Below are positions 1 to 12,012 of a stretch of 64,000 nucleotides of DNA, piece after piece. Every line of letters starts with the position of its first letter. Within the stretch, counting starts at the first letter, position 1. The notes below the pieces were generated by a model, which was given only the letters and a program-made list of their open reading frames with translations, searched no databases and was not told the origin of the DNA. The translations under genes and the position numbers were made by a program. Source of the DNA: Lineus longissimus (Eukaryota; Nemertea; Pilidiophora; Heteronemertea; Lineidae); NCBI RefSeq assembly GCF_910592395.1, contig NC_088326.1, positions 9,863,001 to 9,927,000 on the forward strand. Reading direction: 5' to 3'.

Positions 1-1080
1 CTTCTACTACTACTAATAGTGTCATTTTGACATTCTGACATCAATCTAAATGACGTCGGAATAATGTCAGAACGACAATCCAAGAAAGTGTATATGAAAT
101 CTTTGATGGGGGGAGGGGGGTCCACTCTATACCTTCCAATGGTGATGACGCCATTTTGACATCATTCAATCCCATGTTATTAGCCGTCATTTGGAAAGTA
201 ATAAAGTCCGATTGAAATAAAGCCCAAACATATAGCTGGTCTTCGTAACGTTCTGTTTTGTTTAACGCAGATATGTCCAACCGAGCGATATTCGTGGTCA
301 AAAGGACGCCACCTACCGGCAAAATTATAAAAACAACTAATACCACGCCTCCTGTCAGCGGTTTTGACTGTGCATTTCACTGTTTTAGGCGCTTTGATTG
401 TAGCGCATTTGTACGTGACGTCACAATTAAGAAATGTTACCTCCTCGACATATTTAAATATACTAAAGTCTTACGTACTGCTACGTTTGGGGGTAACGAC
501 TTACGGCGTCTGACACTGTGAATGTAGCCGTTTGAGGTGATGAAGGAAACTAAGACTTTGCGAAGTGGGAGCATACGGCGATGAAAGTAAGTGTCTCTGG
601 GAGAGTAGTTCCAAGTCCGTTCGCTAGGGCAGTATGTTAACTAGTGCACTGGATAACATGTCCATACATAATTCCCAGGACGTAATGGCCGATCGACGTA
701 GTGTCAGACACTGACAGGGGGAGGTCAGCCTAAAATAATATACATGTATTCAACTCCTTGTACCATACAGTATTTTACACAATTTATTAGTCAAGATCAA
801 CTAGTTTGGTAGTTCCTATCGCTCGAACTGAGACATAAGTAAATATTAACCATTAATTAGCTGTTTCCCCTAAAAAGGTAGTATTTGAACTATGTGAAAA
901 ATATTATCAAAATGGTTAAGAATTACTATTTTGATAGGTAAACAACTAATTTTACAGTTGGTGTAACCATATTCGATCACGCATGGTCATCCTTAAAACG
1001 ATATAACGATATCGTCAAGGACGTCCGTGTACCGTTTTTTTACGATTCTCAACGATAAGGTTAAAGGCAGACATTTTACA
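1..1080 (+). repeat. Duplicated PAN block, copy 1 (3' part)
   Basis: This is the first copy of a locally duplicated block. Positions 1-1080 match about 16800-17850 nearly base for base, apart from small indels, and positions 520-1080 also match 13070-13620. It carries the terminal PAN exon at 271-521 and its downstream flank. The 5' part of this copy would lie before the window starts. At about 1080 the match switches to the sequence at 18330, which leads into EGF-type sequence, so the block has been rearranged relative to the others. Confidence 0.85.
271..521 (+). CDS. Terminal PAN/apple-like exon of a secreted protein, copy 1 (partial gene)
   Basis: This is the last exon of a PAN-domain gene whose earlier exons lie upstream of the window. 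An acceptor (ACGCAG, 265-270) is followed by 83 codons entered in phase 1, ending at TGA 519-521. The residues read D-M-S-N-R-A-I-F, then a core with cysteines spaced CX3C, X5 to the next C and about X11 to the last (CAFHC, DCSAF, KKCYLLD). That spacing is typical of PAN/apple modules, which bind protein or carbohydrate ligands outside the cell. The exon is intact and nearly identical to 17044-17300. Function beyond extracellular binding cannot be read from the sequence. Confidence 0.6.
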
Positions 1081-1880
1081 CAACACTCTAGGCAATACGT
1101 TCCATTTCGACTCGTTATGCTCCTCGGCATATAGAATTTCTCATTAAGTCCGAAAGTAGAACCAACTTACATCAAATTTTCAATCCGTCGTATGTCGTCC
1201 GTGACCCGATCTTCCTAATTATATTTGATTTTAGGTTTCCTCGTCCAAACCTACCTGTGCGTGCGTTGTAATCGTCGACCTGCGATCCGTTGTGTATATT
1301 CGGGGCTACCGGCATGACGCATCACCAAGGGGGATGTTATGACGAGGAGTTTCTGAAAATCTGAATCTGAAACTTCTCGATTCGAGATAGACATATAGAA
1401 ATTTTAAACTCTATAATTTCCATTTGACCCATTTGTGTTGGCGCAGACAGAATTTACGATGGAGTTACAATTGTGGTGTCCTTTTGCACACTCATCGACA
1501 TCAGTACAACAGTACTGGCCTTTGCATCGCCCTGATAGCCTGTTTCACACTTGCAAGTGAAGGAACCCTCTGTGTTGGTACATTCAGCGTTTGCATCACA
1601 TCTGCGCGTGCTTGTATTGCATTCGTTAATTTCTTAAGAAGACAAAAATCGAAATATTGTTGAGTGTTTATTATCAGCAATATACCTCATCATCAGCTTG
1701 GCGTCATTTATGCACGTTATCATCAGCTTCTTATTGACCTGTTTTCACCAAAACAAAGTATTTTTGTCAGTGTCTTCAATGACGATAGTTCAAAACTGCT
1801 ACAATAGCAAGTTGAATAGCAGGCCCGACCTTGGTTGCAAAGGCAAGTCGTATGTAACTTATTTTTGAAATGATGTAATT
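1080..1880 (-). pseudogene. Decayed EGF-pair exon and flanks (solo copy)
   Basis: Positions 1080-1880 match 18330-19260, the intron and exon sequence of the intact EGF cluster. The exon itself survives at about 1424-1643 on the minus strand, with EGF-like cysteine-rich text. A deletion of about 145 bp relative to 18670-18815 removed the exon's 3' end and its splice donor. At the other end the acceptor CAG has become AAG, and other substitutions have altered the DINEC start. It can therefore neither be spliced nor read as an EGF domain, and it is best called a relic left by segmental duplication. Confidence 0.75.
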
Positions 1881-2028
1881 TCATTATCCAAGGATCAAAA
1901 CTGATTGGATGGAATCAGTGATTTGAACCTCTTTTTCCCTCTCCGTTTCGACTCCGCTTTTAATGCCCTTTGGGTTCCCTCTTTGCCAATCACACAATTT
2001 CTCTTTTCTATCCCTTTTTGCACGTAAG

Positions 2029-3910
2029 GTTGGCCAGACAAAATGCACGATGCTACCTTTCAGGACAGTAAACACCGATGGCATCACCTCGTGGAGCTGG
2101 TGGAGTTTGCACTTGCTCTCCGAGAAACCTTAGAGAAGATCAACTCACAGTCATTTAATAACTTTATCCTCAGAATAGGTATAAAAAATACAAATATACC
2201 AACTTGTCAAAGCAAATCATTTTATGTCATCCTGTTGATCGAGGGAAATTACTTTTTTAAGTGGAAGATTCCTACTAGCTAATGAAGGAAATTGATTTTT
2301 TTCAAATTTGGTCTATTAAGGTCCATTTCGTATAATGCAGCACTCATGCGGATAATGAATGATTCGCCGTTGCAGTAGCAAGAAGAGCAATCGACTGTCA
2401 GAAGTAGCACTAATATTGCCGACCCTTTCGCTAGAAAAGACAATGATTATTTCTGCTCATTAGTCTTGCCCAAATATTCAACTTCCCTCGAAATCGACAG
2501 CTGCATTCTCATCTGTAATGAATATCAAAAGCAATCGACAAGGTAGATACAGCTCGATAAAATTGCCACGTCGTGCAATAGTCTGATGAGGACCATGGAT
2601 ATGAAAGAAGTTGTGGATGACCTTTTCTCTCTTAGTAGGATATGAAAAGTTAAATTCATCCTGACAATATCAGGCCATTTTACTCCATACATACTTACTT
2701 CTCAAACAACTATTGTCCTAGAACGTGTATCAGATGTAATTTTTTCCCATTATAATTAATCATCTTAATAGTGAAAGTGTTATTGATAATTTCTTGACTT
2801 GTATCATGAATCGGGGGAATTCTGGTTAAAATGGTTTGGCTTTTTCATCTTCTTTCTTGTATTGCATTTCATATGTCTTAACTCTCCAGGAATAAACCAG
2901 GGGCCAATCGTAGCAGGCGTGATAGGGGCGAGAAAGCCTCATTACGATATCTGGGGAAATGCTGTGAATGTCGCCAGCCGGATGGAGTCTACTGGAAAAT
3001 CAGGGCACATTCAGGTATACCTCTAGTACCCGTCTTATTCATGCCACACGACTAGCTATTGCTATATTAGTTTGTAATCAATTTATTAGTTTGTAATCAG
3101 TTGTAATCTATATTAGTTTGTAATCAAATCCGAAACCGGTGTTGATCCTTTTCGGATGGACAACAGGGTTTAGTATATATTGTTCAGAGAACGGACCTCT
3201 TACCTTGAAAATAACTTCATCGAGGTACCTTTTGAGATTGATTTTTGTAATCAATTTTGGAACAAGTATGGAGTTCGATAAGAAAAAAATGTATAACACA
3301 TCAGTAGGTTTAGTTCAAAGCGTACCAATCAATGGCAAAGTCATTGCTCACGGCGTTACCCTTGAACTCCAAATTTGCTGCTGTATGACAAGTCAAGTCC
3401 TAGTCGAACATATCCATCGAAAGTTCCGAAACTGTCTGCCTCACAGATGAATGACAGGGCAATTACTTCCATAGTCTAAAGCCGTACATAGCAAAGATTC
3501 GATCCCCGAAACCGGTTTAGATCCTTTTTATTTTGGATGGACAACAGGGTTTAGTATATTGTTCAGAGAACGGACCTCTTACCTTGAAAATATTTTCATC
3601 GAGGTAACTTTGAGACACTCCCTGTACGCAACATCTGTAACCTATTTTATTTCAGGTTGTCGAAGAAACGATGATTATCCTTCAAGAGTTTGGCTATAAG
3701 TTCGAGAAGAGGGGCTTGGTCAAGGTCAAAGGAAAGGGAGAGCTTGTGACGTATTTCCTGGTCGGCAAGGAGGAGTTGATACACGACATGCCAAACCGGT
3801 CACGCATCTTTGAAAGTAATAAGATGTTCTTATTAAACAGTACAAGCATGTGGTTTTCGAAGGTTGGTTTTTCAACCAAAGAATTTTTTATCAGAGTCAT
3901 CTCTTCTTGA
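2029..3910 (+). CDS. adcy3: Membrane adenylate cyclase, C-terminal catalytic (C2) domain exons, type-3-like (5' end absent)
   Basis: Three consecutive exons encode the end of a class III adenylate cyclase, which makes cAMP from ATP at the plasma membrane. Exon a is 2029-2178 ([14 protein letters not shown]...[10 protein letters not shown]). Exon b is 2890-3014 ([19 protein letters not shown]...SRMEST). Exon c is 3656-3815, or it reads on to TGA 3908-3910 (VVEET...[21 protein letters not shown]). Phases agree: a ends in phase 1 and b enters in phase 1; b ends in phase 0 and c enters in phase 0. Visible catalytic residues are the Asp of YDIWG, the Asn and Arg of VNVASR, and the Lys of the VKGKGE region. 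Wording such as [18 protein letters not shown] and KGKGELVT resembles vertebrate ADCY3 more than other types. The C1 domain and membrane segments are not in the window, so this is either the 3' end of a long gene or a captured fragment. Confidence 0.85.
3130..3236 (+). repeat. Intronic direct repeat, copy 1
   Basis: This sequence of about 107 bp inside the adenylate cyclase intron recurs at 3506-3614 in the same orientation, with few mismatches. Just upstream, 3066-3127, the phrase TTAGTTTGTAATCA is iterated three to four times. The pair looks like a local duplication and has no coding signal. Confidence 0.8.
3506..3614 (+). repeat. Intronic direct repeat, copy 2
   Basis: Second copy of the 3130-3236 sequence. 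It ends about 40 bp before the acceptor of the last cyclase exon, so the duplication brought repeated sequence close to a 3' splice site. Confidence 0.8.
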
Positions 3911-5840
3911 AAATGTGACCCGTAATTATCAGAACAACAAATTAATACTGTGCCAGTTATTGATGAAGAAGGCACAAACCATTCTCCAACCATCTTCGAA
4001 AGTACTCTGAGAACACACAAAGTGGCAGTTATACCTTGCACTTCAAGTTGCGATCGCGGTTTGAGTATTTGGAATATCATCCCGGCCAGTTTGGTGATTT
4101 TTTTACGTCCAATATAATTCATAGGTATAAATATCGGGGAATTGCTATCTATAGCGAGATAATAATCATATTGGCGGACTGATGCTTGCATAAATGGGCC
4201 GCGGTGTTCTTCATATGCAAGCACGGGAATAAAGGATTCATTCATTCAACGCTAAGGAGAAGGGATCCCATCCACTGTTCTTTATAAATGGGATTGGTGA
4301 TTTTTTTAATGCCATACTCGCCACACCCCACACCTTTTAGGCTCAGTGTGTTCTTATTAAAAGTGTCTGGCAGGGAGTTATTAGCTGTCGTGACAATGCG
4401 TACGAATTTATCATTAATGTTCGAGCCATGTAACGAGAATCAACACATTCTCCTGTCTCAGATAAAATCAAAATTAATAAAAGGAGTTAATTGTCCAATT
4501 GGTGTAATTAAGAAGAAATTATTGTATCAAATGATTCGACAGTATTCGTATTTATGGCATGGTGTTACATGAATTTATACTTACAAAGTAAAATATAAGT
4601 TATGTTACTAAAAAATCTATTCTTGTTTAATTACCTATATTTTCATATTGAGTTTGACGTGATACACAGCTGACCGCCATTGGCATTTTGACTAAAAGTA
4701 TATGCGTTTAAACATCAAAAGAAATAAAGGAGGTTCGGCATCATCAACTGATTGTTCTTCAGTGATGACTTGTAAAAAATGTGTATACTTCTTACTCACT
4801 TGTGTACTCATTTACTTATCAATAATGCCTTGACGATGCTGAGTACATGACCCACAAAGTTACGCCGTCTTGTTTCATGTTTGCTAAAGGACAATGGATG
4901 TGGGCAAGAGTGTCGCAAGCATACACTGCTGCAAACAACAGAAAGAACACTCTTGTATACATTATTTCATATTTAGGGAATCTGATTTTTCGTGATTGAC
5001 CATTATCAAAGTTGTTGTTGCAGTCTAACGATTATTTCAGGGCACAAAGGATTCATATCATTTGTACATTAAGGCAAGTTTATTCTTTATCGATGGATCT
5101 AATCTAGATTTGCGACCTAATTGTTGCCTTCGACGCTGGCAGTGATAGCTCAGGATTCACCAATTCTTGTTCGAAACGGAGAGGCCATTCCTGCAGTTAT
5201 TTTGAGATAAGGCTCTGACGGGACGAGATAATGTCCTGCAATTTTTTTCCTGTACTAAGTCTCCAATGACCGCGTTCAGAATGACTTGTAACTTTTTCCT
5301 GTACTAAGTCACCCCAGCTCTTCAGACCTCTAAACTGATGGGCAATTCCCATTCTGACGAGCTGCCGATGCCAAATTTGATATGCACCCAGCAAAGATTT
5401 TTCAATACAGCACCTGGAAATCCCTTTCAACGTAAAGAAATCACCCGACCACGAAAGATTAATTCCTCCCTTCGGACCAAAAGATTGACATCTTGCACAA
5501 AACATTTGATTCAGTAATCAGGTAGATTTAGGCAAAAAGCATGTTCGCATTCAAAGATCGATAAGGCTGCATTGTTTACTTTTGAATCGGTAAAATAATA
5601 CACGGTTATTTGAATTTGAATTTAGCAATCTCATCAAATATGCTGAATAAGGAATGAATGTATTCCAAATCTTCCCTTACATGTAGATCCGAAATACAAG
5701 CATGTAAATTATACAATGGTTTCTTGAAGTACAAGACGATTTTATGAGACTTCATAGAACACTTTCCATTGGGTGTAGATAATGGCTTGGACAGAGCGTC
5801 GGTATGGCAGTCGCCCGTCAGAATGCAGATCTGATTTAGC
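3911..5840. other. Non-coding interval between cyclase exons and PAN block 2
   Basis: No exon with matched splice signals and no recognisable protein motif was found on either strand. The open frames here are short, or, like one of 183 codons at 3694-4245 (-), run antisense over the cyclase exon without domain features. The 3' UTR of the cyclase gene, if functional, probably occupies the start. Confidence 0.5.
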
Positions 5841-5869
5841 CAGGATGTAAGTACATTCGATCATTACAG

Positions 5870-6144
5870 ATCTGTTCTCTCTTCTGGCTGGCTATACACA
5901 TCGCCGGGCTGACTGTTTTGGAGATGATTTTCACAGCGTCAATCTTTATCGTGTGTCGTTTATCCTGTGCATTGCCCTGTGCAACAAATACCCGAAATGT
6001 TGTGCGTTCCAATATAGACATAACGCTATCTATGGAATGTGTGCATTTATTCCTTCGGTGTGTGATATCGTGCTGGTGTGTTCAGGCTCTCTGCAGCCGA
6101 CTCCAGTGTATATTTTTGCCATTAACTCTATCAATATCGGTTGA
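5870..6144 (+). CDS. PAN/apple-like exon, orphan
   Basis: An acceptor (ATTACAG) is followed by a phase-1 reading frame that runs 90 codons to TGA 6142-6144. It begins DLFSLLAGYTHRRADC and contains FILCIALCNKYPKCCAFQY, which closely matches the PAN exons at 8190 and 16304 and keeps their cysteine spacing. Unlike those exons it has no recognisable phase-1 donor at its end, and no signal-peptide exon is seen upstream. It could be a terminal exon of an unseen transcript or a duplicated exon no longer used. The 3' half recurs without the PAN half at 13850 and 18035. Confidence 0.4.
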
Positions 6145-7432
6145 ATATGGACACGAGACCAGGTGCAACAGCCACTCGAGCGACATTTTTATTCCTTTGG
6201 CCGGTAGGCGACTTTCTTTGAATGTAACATCGGAGCAAGACCGATATCAGCAGAAAGTAGTCATGAATAACTGGATCGGAGCGGTTCCAATCCCCGGGCT
6301 TTATGCCAAAGCTCTTGGCTGAGGCCAAACCAAGTGCAGGACCAAGAATATTCAAATTTATTCATAGTACCAATAGTATTAATCATCACTTCGGTTCAGT
6401 GTAAAATGTACATTTAATGTACGTACGTGCGGAGTTTTATTTTCTTTAGCCCCTTTCCCCACTGATCGATCGAAGCATCGAATCAAATTGGTCAATATGA
6501 TGGCTGATAGTCAGCCTTGTTTGAAAAATTGCTTCCAAAATTAAATATCGGGCATCCTTAATATACTACCGGGGCCTGTGTCAGTGACTAATACATAAGT
6601 CGGTGGTGATATGCCCGTCGGTTAGGCAAAAACCGTGCTCAACACAAACTTGTTTCTTGAAATTTCTCATAAACATTCAAAAGCGAAACACTTATTTTGG
6701 CTACCCGATACAAGCCGTTCTTAGACCGATATGATTATTCGTAAAATCGAACGCTCCATAAAATGTATTGCATTATTTTTCGTGCGTTTTTGTTTAACTG
6801 ATCGATACATGTGGTCCAGTCAATGCATAAAAATACATTGATGCTTCACATTCAATCAGTTTGGAGCACCGGTGACAAATAGCGTCGATAGCATGGGTCA
6901 GTGGTGCCACCTTTGAAAGACGTAAAGTGTAAAGGCAAGTGCACGCACAAAATAGGTACCCTTAATTTATAATTTGTTTGATATGTACAGGACAAACCTG
7001 CAGTGTATTTCTCTCTATCTGTGTTGCAATTCGTGTTTGAAGAACCATATGACAAGGTATGAACACAACGTTAGAGTTGGATGACTCCAACAACACTATT
7101 TCTTTAACTATATTGCACATTTTCCTTGACAGGTTGGACATGTTCGATTCCACTGCCCGATTCTCCGCAATCTGGGAAATTTATTCTTCAGTGTGGTTAT
7201 GCTTCATTTAAAAAACCTACCGCTCATGTTAATTTAGTGACTGCACTCCAAAAACATTTATTGATGAGTTGGTATTTAGATCATAGGACAGGTGTGATAT
7301 ATCATTGCAGTTTACCTGCAAAAATTTCAACGTAATCATGACGATGTTTTATTCTTTAGTTCGATCGTTGTCCAAAAAGTAAATTATTTGAACCACAAAA
7401 ATAATAGGAGCATGAACGTCCACTAGACAAGT

Positions 7433-9182
7433 ATGCTGTTTTTGCTGCTTTTCTTTGTTTTCTGTGCAATGACCAGTACTGGAAAAGGGGCCAACCGTAA
7501 GTTATGTCGAATATTAACCCCGTGGGTACGTGAGGCAAGACTGGCTAACCACAGAGCTCAGAAGCTGACCCTTTTGTCTGGTTTGCCCATAACTCGCGAA
7601 ACATCTGTCGTATCGACTCTAGACCAAGTGCGCATGCATTTGAAAGAATCAAAACGAGCTCGTTTTTTATCCTGACTCAACCCGAGTGAGGCGTCGTGGA
7701 AGAGTATGTCAGAGATCGTCTGCACAACGTCGTTACGCCGTTGGTGCTCGATTCGATCACCTTGCTACTGCGACAACAGTTGGAATGACGTTGCGCCGTA
7801 CGTAAAGCCCTGTCTACACGAGTCAACAACCTTAAACCTTAAACCTTAACCCCATCAACAATAATCAACAAGCTGTTGAAGGTGTGCTGATGCTTGTTGA
7901 GCAGGTCCGTCCACACTGATACTCAACGATAAGGTTAGCTGCAAACAGTTTGCCTGCCAAAATAGTTATCAACTTAAAAATGACGATGTCTAATTCCACA
8001 GTTCAATCGTTGTCCAATTTCCAAAAAGTAAGTGATTTGAACCACAGGAATAATCGGAGTATAATTAACGTCCATCAGACAGGTATGCTGTTTTTGCTGC
8101 TCTTCTTTGTTTTCTGTGCAATGACCAGTACTGTTTTAAAAAGGGGCGAACCGCACGTAAGTTGTGTCGAATATTGAATATCATTACAGATCTGCTCTCT
8201 GTTCCCGCTGGCTATACACATCGCAGGGGTGACTGTCATGGGAATGATTTTTACAAGGTCAATCGTCATGGTTGGTCGTTTATCCTGTGCATTGCTCTGT
8301 GTAACAAATACCCAAAAGGTCGTGCGTTCCTATATAGACTTAACGACTTATGCGCAGTGAAATTGAAGTCCTGTGATATTGCCACGCTGCCTAACAATCC
8401 ATTTTACAATATATATAAACGAATAGGTAAGGTCTTGATATAATTATATGTAAACAAGAAACTTCAGTCTGACATATTCAGATAATGTGACATATTCTGA
8501 TAATGTCATATTGACGATTTATTGTAAAGTCTGCCGGGATAAAACATCATTTAACCTCGATTTTCACAGCATGATGTGAGATTAAACGAGTTGTGATCAG
8601 ATTTATATCGATCCGTTGATTGATGTCGTATTTACATGTCAAATGTCATATGCTGTAACTACTTCTACTACTACTAATAGTGTCATTTTGACATTATTCT
8701 GACATCAATCTAAATGACGTCAGAATAATGTCAGAACGACAACCCAAGAAAGTGTATATCAAATCTTTGGTGGGGGAGGGGGTCCACTCTATACCTTCCA
8801 ATGGTGACGATGCCATTTTGACATCATTCAAGCCCATGTTATTAGCCGTCATTTGGAAAGTAATAAAGTCCGATTGAAATAAAGCCCAAGCATATAGCTG
8901 GTGTTCGTAACGTTCTGTTTTGTTTAACGCAGATATGTCCAACCGTGCGATATTCGTGGTCAAAAGGACGCCACCTACCGGCAAAATTATAAAACAACTA
9001 ATACCACGCCTCCTGTCAGCGGTTTTGACTGTGCATTTCACTGTTTTAGGCGCTTTGATTGTAGCGCATTTGTATGTGACATCACAATTAAGAAATGTAA
9101 CCTCCTCGACATAATTAAATATACTGAAGTCTTACGTACTACGACATTTGGGGGTAACGACTTACGGCGTCTGACACTGTGA
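7433..9182 (+). pseudogene. Secreted PAN-domain gene, copy 2, frameshifted in last exon
   Basis: Three exons parallel the intact copy at 15611-17300. Exon 1 (7433-7496) gives a hydrophobic signal peptide MLFLLLFFVFCA and a GTAAGT donor in phase 1. Exon 2 (8190-8426, phase 1 in and out) gives a PAN domain with GDCHGNDF, FILCIALCNKYPK and VKLKSC. Exon 3 (8933-9182) is the second PAN domain. In exon 3 an A-run at 8991-8994 is one base shorter than in copies 1 and 3, so the frame shifts before all the PAN cysteines and stops early. Exon 2 also has a Cys-to-Gly change (YPKG for YPKC). The copy is probably a pseudogene, unless the missing base is a sequencing error in a homopolymer. Confidence 0.6.
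8085..8156 (+). pseudogene. Duplicate signal-peptide exon, wrong phase
   Basis: A second copy of the signal exon, 650 bp downstream of 7433 and within the same intron. It begins MLFLLLFFVFCAMTSTV and has a good donor (CAC, then GTAAGT). That donor is in phase 0, whereas the PAN exon 34 bp downstream needs phase 1. The intron would also be only 33 bp. It therefore cannot be spliced productively and is likely a relic of an internal duplication. Its counterpart at 16200 has lost one T and is frameshifted. Confidence 0.55.
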
Positions 9183-9930
9183 ATGTAGCCGTGTGAGGTG
9201 ATGAAGGAAACTAAGACTTTGCAAAGTGGGAGCATACGGCGATGAAAGTAAGTGTCTCTGGAAGAGTCGATCGGCGTTAGGTCGCATGCTTTTCTTTCCT
9301 GGTGACACTATAAAGCAAAATAGTTGCAACCCCGTAAATTCGCTATAAGTCCAATAATAAGTGACGGTGACCCGTTATAAATGTTTCGCCAGCTTCGCTG
9401 TTTTGCCGCTACGCGGCGCTTTGGGCCCTTGCGTCTAGGGTTTACACCTGATTAGATTGCTTAACCTTGCACCATGTGGACAAATGATAAATGGATGGAT
9501 ACTACTAGCACATGTTGCAACAGTTACTGGTAGCAGGACAATCTAAGCTAAGCAGCTGACATCACTCAGTCATGTCAGTTGCCATTGCAATGAACATTAT
9601 ATAAACTATACCTCAAAAACTTTTACTAGGCTCTTTGTCTTTCCTTTGCCCTTGGTTACTTTTGTTCTCGCCTCAATTATGTAGATTATGTCGAGCAAAG
9701 TGCGACCATGAGATTCCTGAAAATCAATAAATCTTTTCATCATTGATGACAATATGATGCTGTTCTGAATCCTCAATGCCTGTTTTTTTCAGGACCACAA
9801 AGGAAACATCTACGTTTGGAAATGAACTCGGTCACTGCTCAACACGTTTCTATGAAATACTATATGAATACAAAGTTCCCATAATACTTGTGTGGTCAGG
9901 GGTGGACCAAGGACATCTGAAAAGAGGGGG

Positions 9931-12012
9931 CACACGGGAGTCCCTAATCAGAGTTCCAAGTTCCATGAAGTTCCAAGTTCCAATTTCCAAGTTCCAGGGG
10001 GGCCATCTCAACATGATTTAGGTGGTGCTTCGGAAATGTCAGTTGTTAATGTTTGGAAATTAAAGGGAAACAATGCTGTAGACGTCCTCCGATAGGTGGC
10101 GCTTGACCACATTTACCTTGTGATGCATATCGCTTAAAGGGGTCTGTCACTGGGAGTTAATGTTAGAGGGAAACCATGCGATTTCCTCCGATAGGTGACG
10201 CTTTAATACATTTACCTTGTGATGGAAAGTGCGATGGGGGCAGCAATTCTTTTCAATGTGCTTTTAGCCTTGTCAGTGTTCTTCACACCATGCAACGGGG
10301 GGGGGGGGGGGGGTGTTTGTTGTGGTGCTAATTCTCCATACTATTCAACAAAGGGGTGACAACTTTATATCTGATGGTAACCCTGTCCGTGTATCCCACA
10401 CGTTTTGCTACAAAAATGTGGACGTTCTGTTTGTGATGCATATTCTGAACGGTCAGTGTTCTCCACAGAGTTTGCACCGAGAGGGAACAAAGAAGTTATT
10501 TTTGAAGGGATGCGCCCCCAATCCCATTGCCCCAATCCTTCCTCTGACAATGTCTGCCAGGCCCATTATTAGGCTGGCCCAATTTCTTTTTTGTTTGCCG
10601 TCACCCCGACCGACCCACCAAAATCATGCATACCCAAAAGATTTTATTGGCATTTTAGTAATTTTCTTTAGCATCTTGGAGTTTTTCTATGGTTTTGCTA
10701 AAATCACTGAAAATTAAGAAAAACCCTCTTACCCTGTATGAATACCTTTGGTAGGGTTACTGCAAACGGACAATTAATTTGGGCCAGCCTTAGCAAGCAT
10801 CTGAACACCTGCTGAGTTTGGGTACAGAAACAAGGCCTGAACTTAATTCAGGCTTCCTTACTCATCAATCAATCTTGACAGCTTATTTGCAGATTCCTTT
10901 ACCATCAAAGAGCATGTTTAGTTTATAAGCAGTTGTAGTGACAAAATTGAAACTTCCTGTTCATCAAAGACAGGTGGAAAGGGTTTAATTAAATCTTATA
11001 TAATAGTTATAATTCTAAGATGTATTTGTAAGGCATAAATAAAGGCAAGATTTATTCTCTTGTCAATGTTCTTGAGTTGAGGATTGCAACTTGGAGCGGA
11101 TACATTTTACCCAGCATACTTGAAGGAAACTGAGGAAAGATATCAGTGAGTTTATTTGTAAACAAATATTCATTCCTATTTATCATATTTCGACCCTATA
11201 GTGAAGTTGTTATGTAGCATCATTTACTCTTTGCCCCACTCATTGATCCCCATTCATACAGGCCTACTAAACACTAAAGTACATGTACATTGCCAATTCA
11301 AATCTAATATCAAATTTATTCTGAATATAATATGCACAGATACAGGTGTGGTCCTAAAACATGCAACATGAAAAATAATGTTGTAGGTGGCCATAAATGA
11401 ATGAAATAAACAAGGATGAGTGTTACACAGTCTTGCATCACAGATTGTGTGCCAAGTAGACTGTCTCAGGCAGAGCCAATTAGGATTAGCACGGGTGACT
11501 AATCTGAGTAAACATTAGAATGAGAAAAATCTTGGGCTGGGTGGACCATTCCTGTGGATGCATCCCGATACACTGGATGTTGCCAGCATTGCAGTGAATA
11601 GAATTTTATGTCCCGGGGCTAATTCCAGAGTTCAAATTGGCTAATTTTAGACCCTCCGCTGGAGTAAATGCCCGGATGACGGCATGATCTTATCAAATAC
11701 TTTTTTCCCGCTTGTTCATTATACAGGGACTGTATATTTTCAAGCTTTACACTCTTTAACATCAACTCACAGTGAGAGACCACTTTAAATGATTCATCAG
11801 AAGGTAGTCAAGCGCCACCTATCGGAAGAAGTCCACAGCATTGTTAACATCAACTCCCGGTCAGAGACCCCTTCAAATGATACCGCCACCTACATTAAAT
11901 TTATCGAGAAATCATGAATTTTGGCATTGAATGCATTTCTGAGATGGCCCCTTGGAACTTGGAACTTGGAACTTCATGGAACTTGGAACTCTGATTAGGG
12001 AGTCCCGGGGCA
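9931..12012. mobile_element. Long inverted-repeat element, 2.1 kb
   Basis: The left arm (9931-10230) and the right arm (about 11745-12012) are reverse complements. Shared phrases include AGTCCCTAATCAGAG, iterated GTTCCAA units, CCGATAGGTGGCGCTTGA and GGGGTCT. The arm contains its own tandem duplication of about 108 bp (10050-10110 repeated at 10158-10220, CCTCCGATAGGTG). Between the arms are a poly-G tract near 10300 and non-coding sequence. This resembles a non-autonomous fold-back transposon with compound terminal repeats. Superfamily could not be assigned because the ends are ragged and no target duplication was clear. Confidence 0.65.

Larger units (their letters stand above)
5850..9270 (+). 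repeat. Duplicated PAN block, copy 2
   Basis: Second copy of the PAN block. Positions 6050-9270 align with about 13850-17370 throughout, exons and introns alike, with roughly 90-95 percent identity by eye. It carries one extra PAN exon at its start (5870-6144) that copy 3 has mostly lost. It lacks the 367-bp insertion found at 15038-15404 of copy 3. Similarity stops abruptly at about 9270 and resumes at 13068. Confidence 0.85.

Noticed and set aside
3694-4245. 183-codon minus-strand frame
   Set aside because: It runs antisense over the last adenylate cyclase exon, has no domain, signal or membrane pattern, and no matched splice sites.
5918-6322. 134-codon frame over the orphan PAN exon, with partial copies at 13881 and 18074
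   Set aside because: Differences among copies are mostly amino-acid changing and the frame breaks in one copy, so selection for this frame is unlikely.
7126-7335. Frame beginning TGWTCSIPLPDSP after an acceptor-like TTGACAG, repeated at 14932
   Set aside because: No domain recognised, copies diverge by frameshift after about 35 codons, and copy 3 is cut by a MITE.
7830-7860. Telomere-like CCTTAAA repeats
   Set aside because: Only about three imperfect copies, not a telomeric array.
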